A stretch of DNA of 64,000 bases from Neisseria dentiae (lineage in GTDB: Bacteria > Pseudomonadota > Gammaproteobacteria > Burkholderiales > Neisseriaceae), in the NCBI RefSeq assembly GCF_014055005.1, contig NZ_CP059570.1:2542001-2606000 (forward strand). The letters are read 5' to 3'. A program made the position numbers and the translations under genes. Of the stretch, positions 55,384 through 63,427 are shown one piece after another. Each line of letters opens with the position of its first letter. The stretch's first letter is position 1. The notes below the pieces were generated by a model. It saw nothing but the letters and a program-made list of their open reading frames with translations. It ran no database searches and was not told the DNA's origin.

Positions 55384-56064
55384 TCAAATTGTTGCCTCAT
55401 TCATAGTGGCAGGATTCACCGTTGCCGCCGCTGCCCATTGCCGCAGCGCGGCCATATCGGGGGCGGCGCAGTCCACAAAAGGCAGGGGGTAGGCGTCGGT
55501 GCCGAACCAAACGGTTTTCATGCCCAGGTTTTTGGCGGCTTGCAGGTTGTCGGCGCTGTCGTCCACCATAATACAGTGCTTGGGGTCGGCGCCGAGTTTG
55601 CCGCAAACGGTTAAATAAGACTGCGGGTGGGGTTTGTAGAGCAAACCGAAATCGTCGGTGCCGAACAAGGCGTCGAAATAGGGCGCGATGGCCATGGCTT
55701 CGGCCAGCGCGCGCACATAAAACGAAGGCGCGTTGGAGAATATTGCTTTTTGACCGTTCAGACGGCCTAAAGTTTCTGCCGCCCCCGCCACCGGCACCAG
55801 CGCGGGCAGGATTTCGTTTAACGGATGGCTGCGTTGTAAAAACTCGTTTACACACACTTCGGGGTGGTGCAGCCGCAGCCCTGCCAGCGTGGCGCCGTAG
55901 CGGTGCCAATAATCCTGCCGCAAATCGGAGGCGGCTTTTTCGCCGAGGTTCAGCCGCTCGGCGAGGTAGGCAGTCATGTGGCGGTTAATTAAGGTAAAAA
56001 TGCCTGCATCGGCGTGATGCAGGGTGTTGTCGAGATCGAACAACCAAACGGTTTGACAATTCAT
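55384..56064 (-). CDS. HAD-family pyrimidine 5-prime-nucleotidase-like protein
   Basis: 226 residues, haloacid dehalogenase fold. Motif I FDLDNTLHHAD (nucleophile and acid Asp), motif II Ser in IFSNAP, motif III Lys in LYKPHPQSY, motif IV in IMVDDSADNL. The helical cap lies between motif I and II (residues about 18-90). This pattern and size fit the yeast Sdt1/Phm8 and bacterial pyrimidine nucleotidase group. Expected to dephosphorylate nucleoside monophosphates in the cytoplasm; substrate not provable here. Divergent from thiB with a 51-base gap. Confidence 0.85.
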   Translation of the reverse strand: MNCQTVWLFDLDNTLHHADAGIFTLINRHMTAYLAERLNLGEKAASDLRQDYWHRYGATLAGLRLHHPEVCVNEFLQRSHPLNEILPALVPVAGAAETLGRLNGQKAIFSNAPSFYVRALAEAMAIAPYFDALFGTDDFGLLYKPHPQSYLTVCGKLGADPKHCIMVDDSADNLQAAKNLGMKTVWFGTDAYPLPFVDCAAPDMAALRQWAAAATVNPATMNEATI

Positions 56065-56115
56065 AGTATTTAAAATATTTTACAGGCACATACTACATTA
56101 TACGGATATTGCAGA

Positions 56116-57126
56116 ATGAACAGACAACGGCAGATCTTAACGGCTTTGGGTATTTGGCTTTTGGGCGCGCAGGCTTTCGCGCAAACCGAAGTGCGGCTGG
56201 CGGTGCACGGCTCGTTCAGCCTGCCCAAGGAAACCATCGCCAAATTCGAGCAGGAAAACAATGCCAAAGTGTCCGTTATCAAGGCGGGCAGCGGCAACGA
56301 AATGCTCAACAAGCTGATTTTGAGCCGCGCCAAGCCGATTGCCGACGCGGTGTACGGGTTGGACAACGCCAACATCGCCAAAGCCGTGCAAAACGGCATA
56401 CTGGCCGACAAACAGCCTGCTTCGGCGCCGGTAAACGCCTCGCTGCCCGGCGCGCTGGCGGTAGATTACGGCTATGTGGTGCTGAACTACGATAAAAAAT
56501 GGTTTGAGCAAAACAAGCTGCCGTTGCCGCAGTCGCTGCAAGATTTGGCCAAGCCTGCCTATAAAAACCTGCTGGTTACGCCCAACCCCGGCACGTCCAG
56601 CCCCGGTTTGTCGTTTTTAATGGCCAACATCGGCGGGTTGGGCGAAGAGGCCGCCTTTAAATGGTGGGGCGAAATGCGCCGCAACGGCGTGAAAGTGGCG
56701 AAAAGCTGGAGCGACGCCTACAACACCGATTTCACCCAAAACGGCGGCTCTCGCCCGCTGATTGTGAGCTACGCCACCAGCCCCGCCGCCGAAGTGCATT
56801 ACGGCAAAGGCAAATACACCGAGCCGCCCACCGGCAACTTGTTTCTCAAAGGCGGCGTGTTCCGCCAAGTGGAAGGCGCGGCGGTACTCAAAGGTGCGAA
56901 ACAGCCCGCGCTGGCAATGAAGCTGGTGTCTTACCTGCAAAGCGCCGACGTGCAGCAAGCCCTGCCGATCGAAATGTGGGTTTATCCGGCGGTGAAAGGC
57001 ACGCCGCTGCCGAAAGTGTTTGAGTTTGCCCAAACCCCGCCCAAGCATGATGCACCAAGCGCCAAGCAAATGGCGGAAAAGCAGAAACAATGGGTTAGCC
57101 GCTGGATGAAAGTGGTGTTGAAATAA
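56116..57126 (+). CDS. thiB: Thiamine-binding periplasmic protein
   Basis: 336 residues. Signal peptide MNRQRQILTALGIWLLGAQA, cut near AFA. A class II extracellular solute-binding protein with the thiamine-binding (TbpA/ThiB) pattern: ADAVYGLDNANIAKAV, VDYGYVVLNYDKKWF, TPNPGTSSPGLSFLM, KSWSDAYNTDFTQNGGSRPL and VSYATSPAAEVHY. The usual permease (thiP) and ATPase (thiQ) genes are not next to it; insertion-sequence relics occupy the downstream side. Substrates such as thiosulfate or other thiamine precursors cannot be excluded. Confidence 0.85.
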   Translation: MNRQRQILTALGIWLLGAQAFAQTEVRLAVHGSFSLPKETIAKFEQENNAKVSVIKAGSGNEMLNKLILSRAKPIADAVYGLDNANIAKAVQNGILADKQPASAPVNASLPGALAVDYGYVVLNYDKKWFEQNKLPLPQSLQDLAKPAYKNLLVTPNPGTSSPGLSFLMANIGGLGEEAAFKWWGEMRRNGVKVAKSWSDAYNTDFTQNGGSRPLIVSYATSPAAEVHYGKGKYTEPPTGNLFLKGGVFRQVEGAAVLKGAKQPALAMKLVSYLQSADVQQALPIEMWVYPAVKGTPLPKVFEFAQTPPKHDAPSAKQMAEKQKQWVSRWMKVVLK

Positions 57127-57150
57127 AACGGGTAGATATTTGATAACAAG

Positions 57151-57178
57151 ACTGTCTGAAAAAACTTTCAGACGGCCT
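57151..57178 (+). terminator. Imperfect DUS terminator after thiB
   Basis: A decayed arm GACTGTCTGAA pairs with an intact TTCAGACGGCCT at 57167-57178. Confidence 0.55.
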
Positions 57179-57284
57179 TAGATATTCTTAGCATAGTGTA
57201 GTTACAATCCGCAAAACATGAGACTATCCTGTCCTCATCACCCTAAACGAGCCCCATGAAATAACCTGCTCACCATAACCTCAC

Positions 57285-57793
57285 CGACCATCATGGCCGT
57301 CTTATTGATTGAAAACCACTTACCCGGGCACAAAGGAAGCCGGGGCCGGTCAGGTAGTAGATAACAGGCGATTCATCAATGCCGTTTTCTGAATACTGCG
57401 CACTGGCGTAACCTGCCTCCCGATTACGTCGGCTGAAGCAATATCCATCGCCACTCCATCCGTTGGTGCAACAAAAGCATTTGGGCGAAATTGATGCTTA
57501 TCCTTTTGCCGATACGGAGCTGACAAGCTGTTGGCCGATAAGGCCTATGAGATACTAATGCGATCGGGAACTTGGCAGCTGCTCTGGGGGGCACCCTTAT
57601 CCCGCCAAAGGCTAACCGTAAGGAGCAACTGCCTTTTGACCGCTATCTGTACCGTTACCGCCATTTGGCAGAAAACCGCTTTTTGGATCTTAAACGTTGG
57701 TGGAGCATTGCCACGCATTATACGAAGAGATTGGCTTCATTTGTGACGGCAATAGAAATCCGGATTATTGCGATGCGGTTGAAAATATTGTGA
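57285..57793 (+). pseudogene. IS5-family (IS427-like) transposase relic
   Basis: Fragments in several frames: LIENHLPGHKGSRGRSG followed by DNRRFINAVFWILRTG (the typical IS5 N-terminal block), then LLADKAYE from the DDE core, then PPKANRKEQLPFDRYLYRYR and HLAENRFLDLKRWWSIATHY with the catalytic Glu, and a C-terminal SFVTAIEIRIIAM. The region between the first and second block is deleted, and frames shift at least twice. Non-functional; AT-richer than the host. Confidence 0.7.
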
Positions 57794-57993
57794 CTACAGT
57801 CGTAAGGGGGCGTTTGGGGGTGCTATTCAGGCTACCGAACAGAAAAATAATCTTTAATAAACCTAAACCTTATTATCTTTACTCATGCCTTGACGGCACC
57901 GTAATTTCTGCGTCATATCACTAAAGCGACCTTCGAGCAAATTGCTGATTTGGGGGTATTTAGCTCGGCCAACCGCTCAAAAGTGAACAGTGT

Positions 57994-58867
57994 CTGTAGG
58001 AAAAGCTAGCGTTGTTTACAGTATTTGAAAGACAATACTGCATGAACATCCATAAAAATACCCGGCTAACCCCGCATAACCGCCAGGCCATTTGGCGCGC
58101 TTATACACAAGACAAAATCAGTGTAACTTCGTTGGCACAACAATACCGTGTCAGCAGAGTAACGATTTACCGCATACTCAAAGCAGCCCGGTTGCGGCTG
58201 CTCACCCCGCAAAAAAGCACCAACAACCGCTTTAAACAAGCCAAATACGGCATGAAACGCCTGGCTAAAGTTGAGCGGGAAATCGAAGAGAAACTCAAAA
58301 AACAGGCAAAGCGTTACAACCAATCCTATCCCGGCGAAATGGTTCATTTCGATACCAAACGGCTGCCTTTGCTACAAAACCAAAAAGCAACCGACCCTCG
58401 GGATTATCTGTTTGTTGCCATTGATGATTTTTCCCGCGAGCTGTATGCTGCAATATTGCCGGACCGTACAGCAGCCAGCGCAGCCAAATTTCTTTTGCGC
58501 GATGTGATAGATTGTTGTCCCTATACCATCGAATGCGCCTATTCCGACAACGGTGTGGAAATCGTGGCAATGCGGAGCACCCGTTTGGCATTGCCTGTGT
58601 GCAAAACAACATAAGCCAAAAATTCACCCGTGTTGCCCGGCCGCAAACCAATGGTAAAGCCGAGCGGGTTATCCGTACCTTAATGGAAATGTGGCATGAC
58701 AAGCATCCGTTTAAGGATTCGGCGCACCGGCAAAAAGAGTTATGTCGTTTTGTTAACTTTTATAACACCGTCAAGCCCCACAAGAGCCTGAAAGGCGACC
58801 CCCCTTTTGAGGTTTTACAGGCTTCATTCCCAACCTGTTGTGTAAACAACCCGACCATTTCCTACAG
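57994..58867 (+). mobile_element. IS481-like insertion sequence inside the IS256-variant relic
   Basis: About 874 bp with inverted ends: CTGTAGGAAAAGCTAGCGTT at 57994 and, at the right end, the complement of CTGTAGGAAATGGTCGGGTT ending at 58867, both followed inward by GTTTACA. It interrupts the minus-strand transposase between NMDYL and TLFTFE. No target duplication could be fixed by eye. Its own transposase has one frameshift. Confidence 0.7.
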
Positions 58868-58871
58868 ATAA
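58042..58871 (+). pseudogene. IS481-like DDE transposase with a single frameshift
   Basis: ATG 58042 opens with a helix-turn-helix domain (NRQAIWRAYTQDKISVTSLA, QQYRVSRVTIYRIL) followed by the integrase core: first Asp in VHFDTKRLP, DYLFVAIDDFSRELYA, second Asp in AYSDNGVE. A one-base loss near 58563 (GAAATCGTGGC where GAATTTCGTGGC is expected) shifts the frame. The other frame continues FGIACVQNNISQKFTRVARP and QTNGKAERVIRTLMEMW with the catalytic Glu, and ends at TAA 58869-58871, just outside the inverted repeat. Otherwise complete, so recently inactivated or translated by frameshifting. Confidence 0.7.
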
Positions 58872-59825
58872 TCCATATTCCGTTTCAGACTGTTAAACGT
58901 ACTTCTTAGCCGCTTATGCGTGTAATGAGATTTACCCGTTTCAGGGTTGGCGATACGCTCGTTTAGGAAGTTTTTATGCTGCTCAAACTAGCACCTTAGT
59001 GCGTGTTGAAATTGTTTGTGGTTACTGCTTTTCAGCATCAATGCGACTACTTTCAAATCTTGTGCGGCGGCTGTTTTCGGTTTGCGGGTCTGATAGTGGT
59101 TGATGGTTTTCAGTTGAAACTGTATCGGTATGTTGGGAAGCATCTGTATCAAACCCTGTCTGCCGTCATGGGTAATACTTTGTATTGTTATGCCTGTTCT
59201 ATTTATTCTGCGAACTGCTTCGAGATATAGCACGTTAGTTTCATATTTGACTTCGTCTACCGATAAGGCTTGGTTACTAATGCTGTCATACAGAACTATG
59301 AGGCAGCTTTTTCAGATAGAGGCTGATGGTTTTGCGGCAGCAACGGAAGTGTTCGGCAGTTGTTGCGAGGTCTGTTTGCCGTCGGTGTAGAGCCGCTATA
59401 ATTCGTCAGGATTGAGGCGGTGGCCGCCATCAAAGCGCTTCAGACAAATTTTGCATTGATAACGCTGCCTGCCGTTTCTGGTGACGTTACGTTTGGTGTT
59501 TTGGGAGATACAAAAAGGACATGTTTTGTATTCAAAACTTTTGAATCCTTGAAATCCTTTCAGGATAAGGCTTTCAAGGATTTTTAGCACTCATTTTGCC
59601 CCTTGCACCCGACTACACTGTCTAGCGTTGTTTAGTTTACACTTTTCGTTTTTTTGCATGAAAACCCATTGGTTCGATTTTTAAAGGGTTGTCAAGAATA
59701 CCGAAAGGTACGGTTAAGTTGCGTAGTTCTCAAGAATGCTTAAAAAAAACACAAAATAATCATTTCAGCAAAAATAAAAGCCGTTTAGCATAAAATGTAA
59801 ACAAACGGATCTTTTCCAACATTTT

Positions 59826-60569
59826 TTAATGCGTTTCGACGAAATCCGCCAACAGCCGAGCAAATTCGCCGGCCTGTGTGAGAAACGGCGCGTGGGCGGC
59901 TTTTTCTATAATATGCAGCTCGCTTTGCGGCAGATGGCGGTGCAGGTATTCGCCCATACGGGGCGGGGTGATGGAATCTTTGGCACCGAAAATCAGCAGG
60001 GCGGGGGCATGGATGTGCGGCAGGAAGGCGCGGGCGTCGGCGCCGGCAACGGCATCGAGCGCGGCCTGCATGGCGGCGGGCGCGCCGTGTTTCACGATGT
60101 CGGGCAGCACTTTTTCTAAAACCGGGTGTTGGTCTTTTGCATACAAAAATTGCAACTGGAGAAACTGTTTCATATATCTGTGATAATCTTGCTCAAACAA
60201 AACAATCATTTTCGCCAGCGCGGGGTTGCTCAAACCTTCGGGGTAGTCGGGCGCGGCCTGAAAGCGGGCGAAGCTGGCGGTCAGGCACAGTGCGCGCACT
60301 TTTTCAGGGTGGCGGTGTGCGAGATAAAGCGCCACCAGCCCGCCGAGCGACCAGCCGACCAAATAGGCGGGTTCGCTGATTTGTCCGGCGAAAGCGTCGG
60401 CTGCGGCGGCCACGTCGAAACCGCCGTTAAACGGCGCATCGCCGTGGCCGGGCAGGTTGAGGGCGCGGATATGCCAGTTTGCAGGCAGGCGCGGGGTTAA
60501 ATCGTCGAAAATATGGCGGTTGGCCGCCCAGCCGTGTATCAGATAAACGTTTTTCGGGGAATGCGTCAT
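59826..60569 (-). CDS. bioH: Pimeloyl-ACP methyl ester carboxylesterase
   Basis: 247 residues from ATG 60569. An alpha/beta hydrolase removing the methyl group from pimeloyl-ACP methyl ester, closing the BioC-BioH route to the biotin precursor. Oxyanion HGWAANRHIF, nucleophile VGWSLGGLVAL, acid Asp in FGAKDSITPP, and His in EKAAHAPFLTQ. BioC-like at 46301 provides the partner reaction. Its start codon overlaps that of comF on the other strand (60567-60570). The upstream AT-rich gap 59629-59825 holds no gene. Confidence 0.88.
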   Translation of the reverse strand: MTHSPKNVYLIHGWAANRHIFDDLTPRLPANWHIRALNLPGHGDAPFNGGFDVAAAADAFAGQISEPAYLVGWSLGGLVALYLAHRHPEKVRALCLTASFARFQAAPDYPEGLSNPALAKMIVLFEQDYHRYMKQFLQLQFLYAKDQHPVLEKVLPDIVKHGAPAAMQAALDAVAGADARAFLPHIHAPALLIFGAKDSITPPRMGEYLHRHLPQSELHIIEKAAHAPFLTQAGEFARLLADFVETH

Positions 60570-61281
60570 GAATGTGCTTTCGTGGTGGCGGAAACGCCGG
60601 GGCAAAAAAGATTGCCTATTATGCCACGGCCCTGCGGTTTCAGACGGCCTGTGTGCAGGCTGTGCAGCCGATTTGTCGGTTTTGCATACCGATGCCGACC
60701 GTGTTTGCCCGTGTTGCGGTGAAATCAGCGCGGGCGGCACGATATGCGGCCGTTGCCAGCAAAAACCGCCGCCGTTCGAGCGGTTGTGGGCTTCGGCATA
60801 TTACGAAGCGCCGGTGAGCAATATGCTGTATGCTTTCAAACACCGTGCCGACAGAAGCATGCTGCGGCCGTTGAGCGCCGTGATGCTGAACCACCCGCCG
60901 CCGTGGCTGGAAAACGCGCAGGCAGATTGCGTGCTGGCCATGCCCCTGAGCAAGCCGCGGCGGCTGTTTCGCGGCTTCAACCAAAGCGACGGCCTGGCCG
61001 AGGCGGTGGGAAAACGCTACGGTTTACCCGTGCTGCCGCACACGGCTGTTTTCAGACGGCATCATGCGCCGCAAAGCACGCTGAAACAGCACGAACGGCG
61101 CAAAAACGTAAAGAATGCTTTTGTATTAAATAATCAACATGTTAAGAATCGTAAGATATTATTGGTTGACGACGTTACTACCACTGGGGCGACGTTTGAA
61201 GAATTGGCGCGAACGCTAAAACAGGCGGGCGCTTCAGCGGTTTTTTGCTGGGCGCTTGCGCATACCCAATTGAAAAAATAA
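60568..61281 (+). CDS. comF: ComF family phosphoribosyltransferase-like competence protein
   Basis: 237 residues. N-terminal zinc-finger pairs (CLLCHGPAV..CAGC and CPCCGEISAGGTICGRC), then a phosphoribosyltransferase fold: LYAFKHRADRSML, ADCVLAMPLSKPRRLFRGFNQ and the PRPP loop ILLVDDVTTTGATFEEL. ComF/GntX proteins are needed for transformation in several bacteria, probably for handling incoming single-stranded DNA. It carries a coding AT-type DUS (61051-61062). The ATG at 60568 shares bases with the divergent bioH start; a downstream start would cut into the zinc finger. Confidence 0.88.
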   Translation: MNVLSWWRKRRGKKDCLLCHGPAVSDGLCAGCAADLSVLHTDADRVCPCCGEISAGGTICGRCQQKPPPFERLWASAYYEAPVSNMLYAFKHRADRSMLRPLSAVMLNHPPPWLENAQADCVLAMPLSKPRRLFRGFNQSDGLAEAVGKRYGLPVLPHTAVFRRHHAPQSTLKQHERRKNVKNAFVLNNQHVKNRKILLVDDVTTTGATFEELARTLKQAGASAVFCWALAHTQLKK

Positions 61282-61345
61282 CGAAATTTTTTTGACGCGC
61301 GCCGCCGCTTGCGGCATAGTGCGCAACTTGAGGCAAACAATCCAT

Positions 61346-61810
61346 ATGTTTACCGTAGTTTTATACCAGCCCGAAATTCCCCCCAACACGGGCAACATCA
61401 TCCGCCTTTGCGCCAACACCGGAGCCGACCTGCACTTGGTGAAACCGCTCGGTTTCCCGCTGGATTCGAGCAAAATGAAGCGGGCAGGGCTGGATTACCA
61501 CGAATTTGCCAAACTGGCCGTGCATGAAAACTTTGCAGACTGCCTGAAAGCCTTGGCGGGCCGGCGCATTTTCGCGCTCACCACCAAAGGCAGCACCCGC
61601 CCCGACGAGGCGGCGTTTCAGGAAGGAGATGTGTTTCTGTTCGGCCCCGAAACCCGCGGCCTGCCTGCGGAAATTTTGGCAAGCCTGCCGGCGGAGCAGA
61701 AACTGCGCCTGCCCATGCTGCCCGGCAGCAGAAGCATGAACCTTTCCAACACCGTTGCCGTGATGCTGTTCGAAGCATGGCGGCAAAACGGTTATGCAGG
61801 CGGTGTTTAA
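61346..61810 (+). CDS. trmL: tRNA (cytidine(34)-2-prime-O)-methyltransferase
   Basis: 154 residues from ATG 61346. SPOUT-class methyltransferase modifying the wobble base of tRNA-Leu. Motifs of the knotted SAM site: PEIPPNTGNIIRLCANTGA near the start, LFGPETRGLPAEIL in the middle, LRLPMLPGSRSMNLSNTVAV at the C-terminus. Length is normal. It follows comF by 64 bases on the same strand. Confidence 0.93.
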   Translation: MFTVVLYQPEIPPNTGNIIRLCANTGADLHLVKPLGFPLDSSKMKRAGLDYHEFAKLAVHENFADCLKALAGRRIFALTTKGSTRPDEAAFQEGDVFLFGPETRGLPAEILASLPAEQKLRLPMLPGSRSMNLSNTVAVMLFEAWRQNGYAGGV

Positions 61811-61913
61811 CCGTTCCATCAATATAAATTGTTTGTTTGTGTGAGTTTATATCGATGAAATGGTTCCGGCCGTCTGAAAAGTATTTTTATTCACTCAAGA
61901 ACTGGAACCTGTT

Positions 61914-62630
61914 TTGACACAAGCCAAACGAAATTTCTTTACCGCCGCCTTCGCGGCCCTTGCGCTGGCCTTTGCCACTGCGCCCGCCCAGGCCGACGCC
62001 GTAGTGAAAGCCGAAAAACTCAGCCCTTCGGCCAACCTGAGCTACAAGGTGGCCGGCAAGCGCTACAACCCTTTGAAAAAAGTTTCATCGTTCAGCCAAA
62101 CCGGCAGCGCCTCATGGTATGGCAGCCAATTCCACGGCCGCAAAACCGCCAGCGGCGAGCGCTACAATATGCACGCGATGACCGCCGCCCACAAAACCCT
62201 GCCGATTCCCAGCTATGCCCGCGTAACCAATTTGTCTAACGGCAAAAGCGTGGTGGTGCGCATCAACGACCGCGGCCCCTTCCACGGCAGCCGCGTGATG
62301 GATGTGTCGAAAGCCGCCGCTGCCAAGCTCGGCTTTATCAATAAAGGCACGGCCAAAGTGCGCGTCGAGCAAATCGTGCCGGGCAGCGAGTCTGCCGAGA
62401 GCCAGGCTCAAAACGAAGCCCGCAATATTTATGTGAACCTGAAAAGTTTCGACACCAAGGCCGAGGCGCAGCAATATCTGAAACGCACGGGCAATCATTT
62501 GAAGTCGTCCGATATCGACCAAAAAGTGTCGGTGGTGAAGCAAGACGGCAATTATGTGGTGAGAATGGGGCCGTTCCAGCGTCAGGAACACGCCGATACG
62601 GTAAAAGGCCGTGTGCTGACCGCCATTTGA
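61914..62630 (+). CDS. rlpA: RlpA family septal ring lytic transglycosylase
   Basis: 238 residues from a TTG start (61914), chosen because the signal peptide TQAKRNFFTAAFAALALAFA begins there and no ATG is available before the domain. DPBB domain: GSASWYGSQFHGRKTASGER with NMHAMTAAHKTLP and the catalytic Asp in VVRINDRGPFHGSRVMDVS. The C-terminal SPOR domain (about residues 165-238, NIYVNLKSFDTKAEAQQYLK) binds denuded peptidoglycan at the septum. No lipobox Cys, so periplasmic rather than lipid-anchored. Confidence 0.9.
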   Translation: MTQAKRNFFTAAFAALALAFATAPAQADAVVKAEKLSPSANLSYKVAGKRYNPLKKVSSFSQTGSASWYGSQFHGRKTASGERYNMHAMTAAHKTLPIPSYARVTNLSNGKSVVVRINDRGPFHGSRVMDVSKAAAAKLGFINKGTAKVRVEQIVPGSESAESQAQNEARNIYVNLKSFDTKAEAQQYLKRTGNHLKSSDIDQKVSVVKQDGNYVVRMGPFQRQEHADTVKGRVLTAI

Positions 62631-62648
62631 TCAAAACCGCTCGGTTTG

Positions 62649-62679
62649 TTTCAGACGGCCTGCCTGAGTGCAGGCCGTT
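62649..62679 (+). terminator. Intrinsic terminator after rlpA
   Basis: ACGGCCTGC and GCAGGCCGT form a 9-bp stem (about 62654-62677) with a CTGAGT loop and a T-rich tail; its left arm overlaps a DUS (62649-62660). Confidence 0.7.
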
Positions 62680-62747
62680 TTGTTTTGGGCGGGAAAGGTG
62701 ATGAAGGGTTATAATGCAGGCCGTCTGAAAAATAACGAAAGAATGCC

Positions 62748-63332
62748 ATGATTAGCAGGCTCAGCGGTAAGTTGGTCGAAAAAGCCCCGCCGCAGATCGT
62801 GATTGATGTGAACGGCGTGGGGTATGAGGTGGACGTGTCGATGCAAACCTTCTACCTGCTGCCGCCGCCGGGTGAAACCGTGCAGCTTTACACACAGCTG
62901 GTGGTGCGCGAAGACGCGCACCTGTTGTTCGGCTTTGCCACCGCCGCCGAGCGTGCCACCTTCCGCCAGCTGGTGAAAGTGAGCGGCATCGGCGCCAAAA
63001 CCGCGCTGGGCATTTTATCGGCCATGAGCGCCGACGAATTGGCGCAGGCGGTGGCGCAGGAAGACGTGAAACGCCTGTCGTCCGTCCCGGGCATCGGCAA
63101 AAAAACCGCCGAGCGCATGGTGTTGGAGCTGCGCGGCAAGCTGGTGCCGGAAAACACCGCCGCCGGCTTGTTTGCGCCTGCCGCTGCTGCCGGCGAAACT
63201 GACGACGTTGTCAGCACGCTGCTGGCGCTGGGCTATAACGAACGCGAAGCCAAAGCGGCGGTAAAAGGCATTCCCGCCGGCACCGACGTAGGCGAGGGTG
63301 TGCGCTTGGCCTTGAAGAATTTGTTGAAATAA
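62748..63332 (+). CDS. ruvA: Holliday junction branch migration protein RuvA
   Basis: 194 residues. Binds Holliday junctions and loads the RuvB motor. N-terminal OB fold (MISRLSGKLVEKAPPQIVID), two helix-hairpin-helix motifs (LVKVSGIGAKTALGIL and LSSVPGIGKKTAERM), a flexible linker and the C-terminal RuvB-contact domain (VVSTLLALGYNEREAKAAVK). Full length. A DUS at 62718-62729 lies in the leader. It stands apart from ruvB and ruvC here. Confidence 0.96.
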   Translation: MISRLSGKLVEKAPPQIVIDVNGVGYEVDVSMQTFYLLPPPGETVQLYTQLVVREDAHLLFGFATAAERATFRQLVKVSGIGAKTALGILSAMSADELAQAVAQEDVKRLSSVPGIGKKTAERMVLELRGKLVPENTAAGLFAPAAAAGETDDVVSTLLALGYNEREAKAAVKGIPAGTDVGEGVRLALKNLLK

Positions 63333-63338
63333 AAACGT

Positions 63339-63394
63339 TTCAGACGGCCTGCAAGCATTTTGCAACGGTTTTGCAATAAATGAGGCCGTCTGAA
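63339..63394. repeat. DUS inverted repeat after ruvA
   Basis: TTCAGACGGCCT (63339-63350) and AGGCCGTCTGAA (63383-63394) in the gap before the ABC exporter gene. Confidence 0.6.
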
Positions 63395-63427
63395 ACGCCT
63401 TGCAGCCGAAAATCAGAGTAAACCGAT

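Larger units (their letters stand above)
57870..59590 (-). pseudogene. Zinc-ribbon IS256-variant transposase, broken and interrupted
   Basis: From ATG 59590: zinc ribbon CPFCISQNTKRNVTRNGRQR, YQCKICLKRFDGG. Later fragments include SITHDGRQGLIQMLPNIPIQ, TINHYQTRKPKTAAAQDLK, NFLNERIANPETGKSHYTHK and STFNSLKRNMDYL (ending at 58868). On the far side of the inserted element it resumes as TLFTFERLAELNTPK, then after a frameshift EGRFSDMTQKLRCRQG. I recognise this from memory as the IS256-family variant Zn-binding type. Several frameshifts and stops; inactive. Confidence 0.6.
57790..59628 (-). mobile_element. IS256-family variant (zinc-ribbon type) element relic
   Basis: Minus-strand relic whose ends appear as GACTACAGTCGTAAGGGGGC (near 57791) and an imperfect complement GCCCCTTGCACCCGACTACA (near 59603-59622). 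It contains a decayed transposase and is split by the IS481-like element at 57994-58867. End positions are approximate. Confidence 0.5.
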
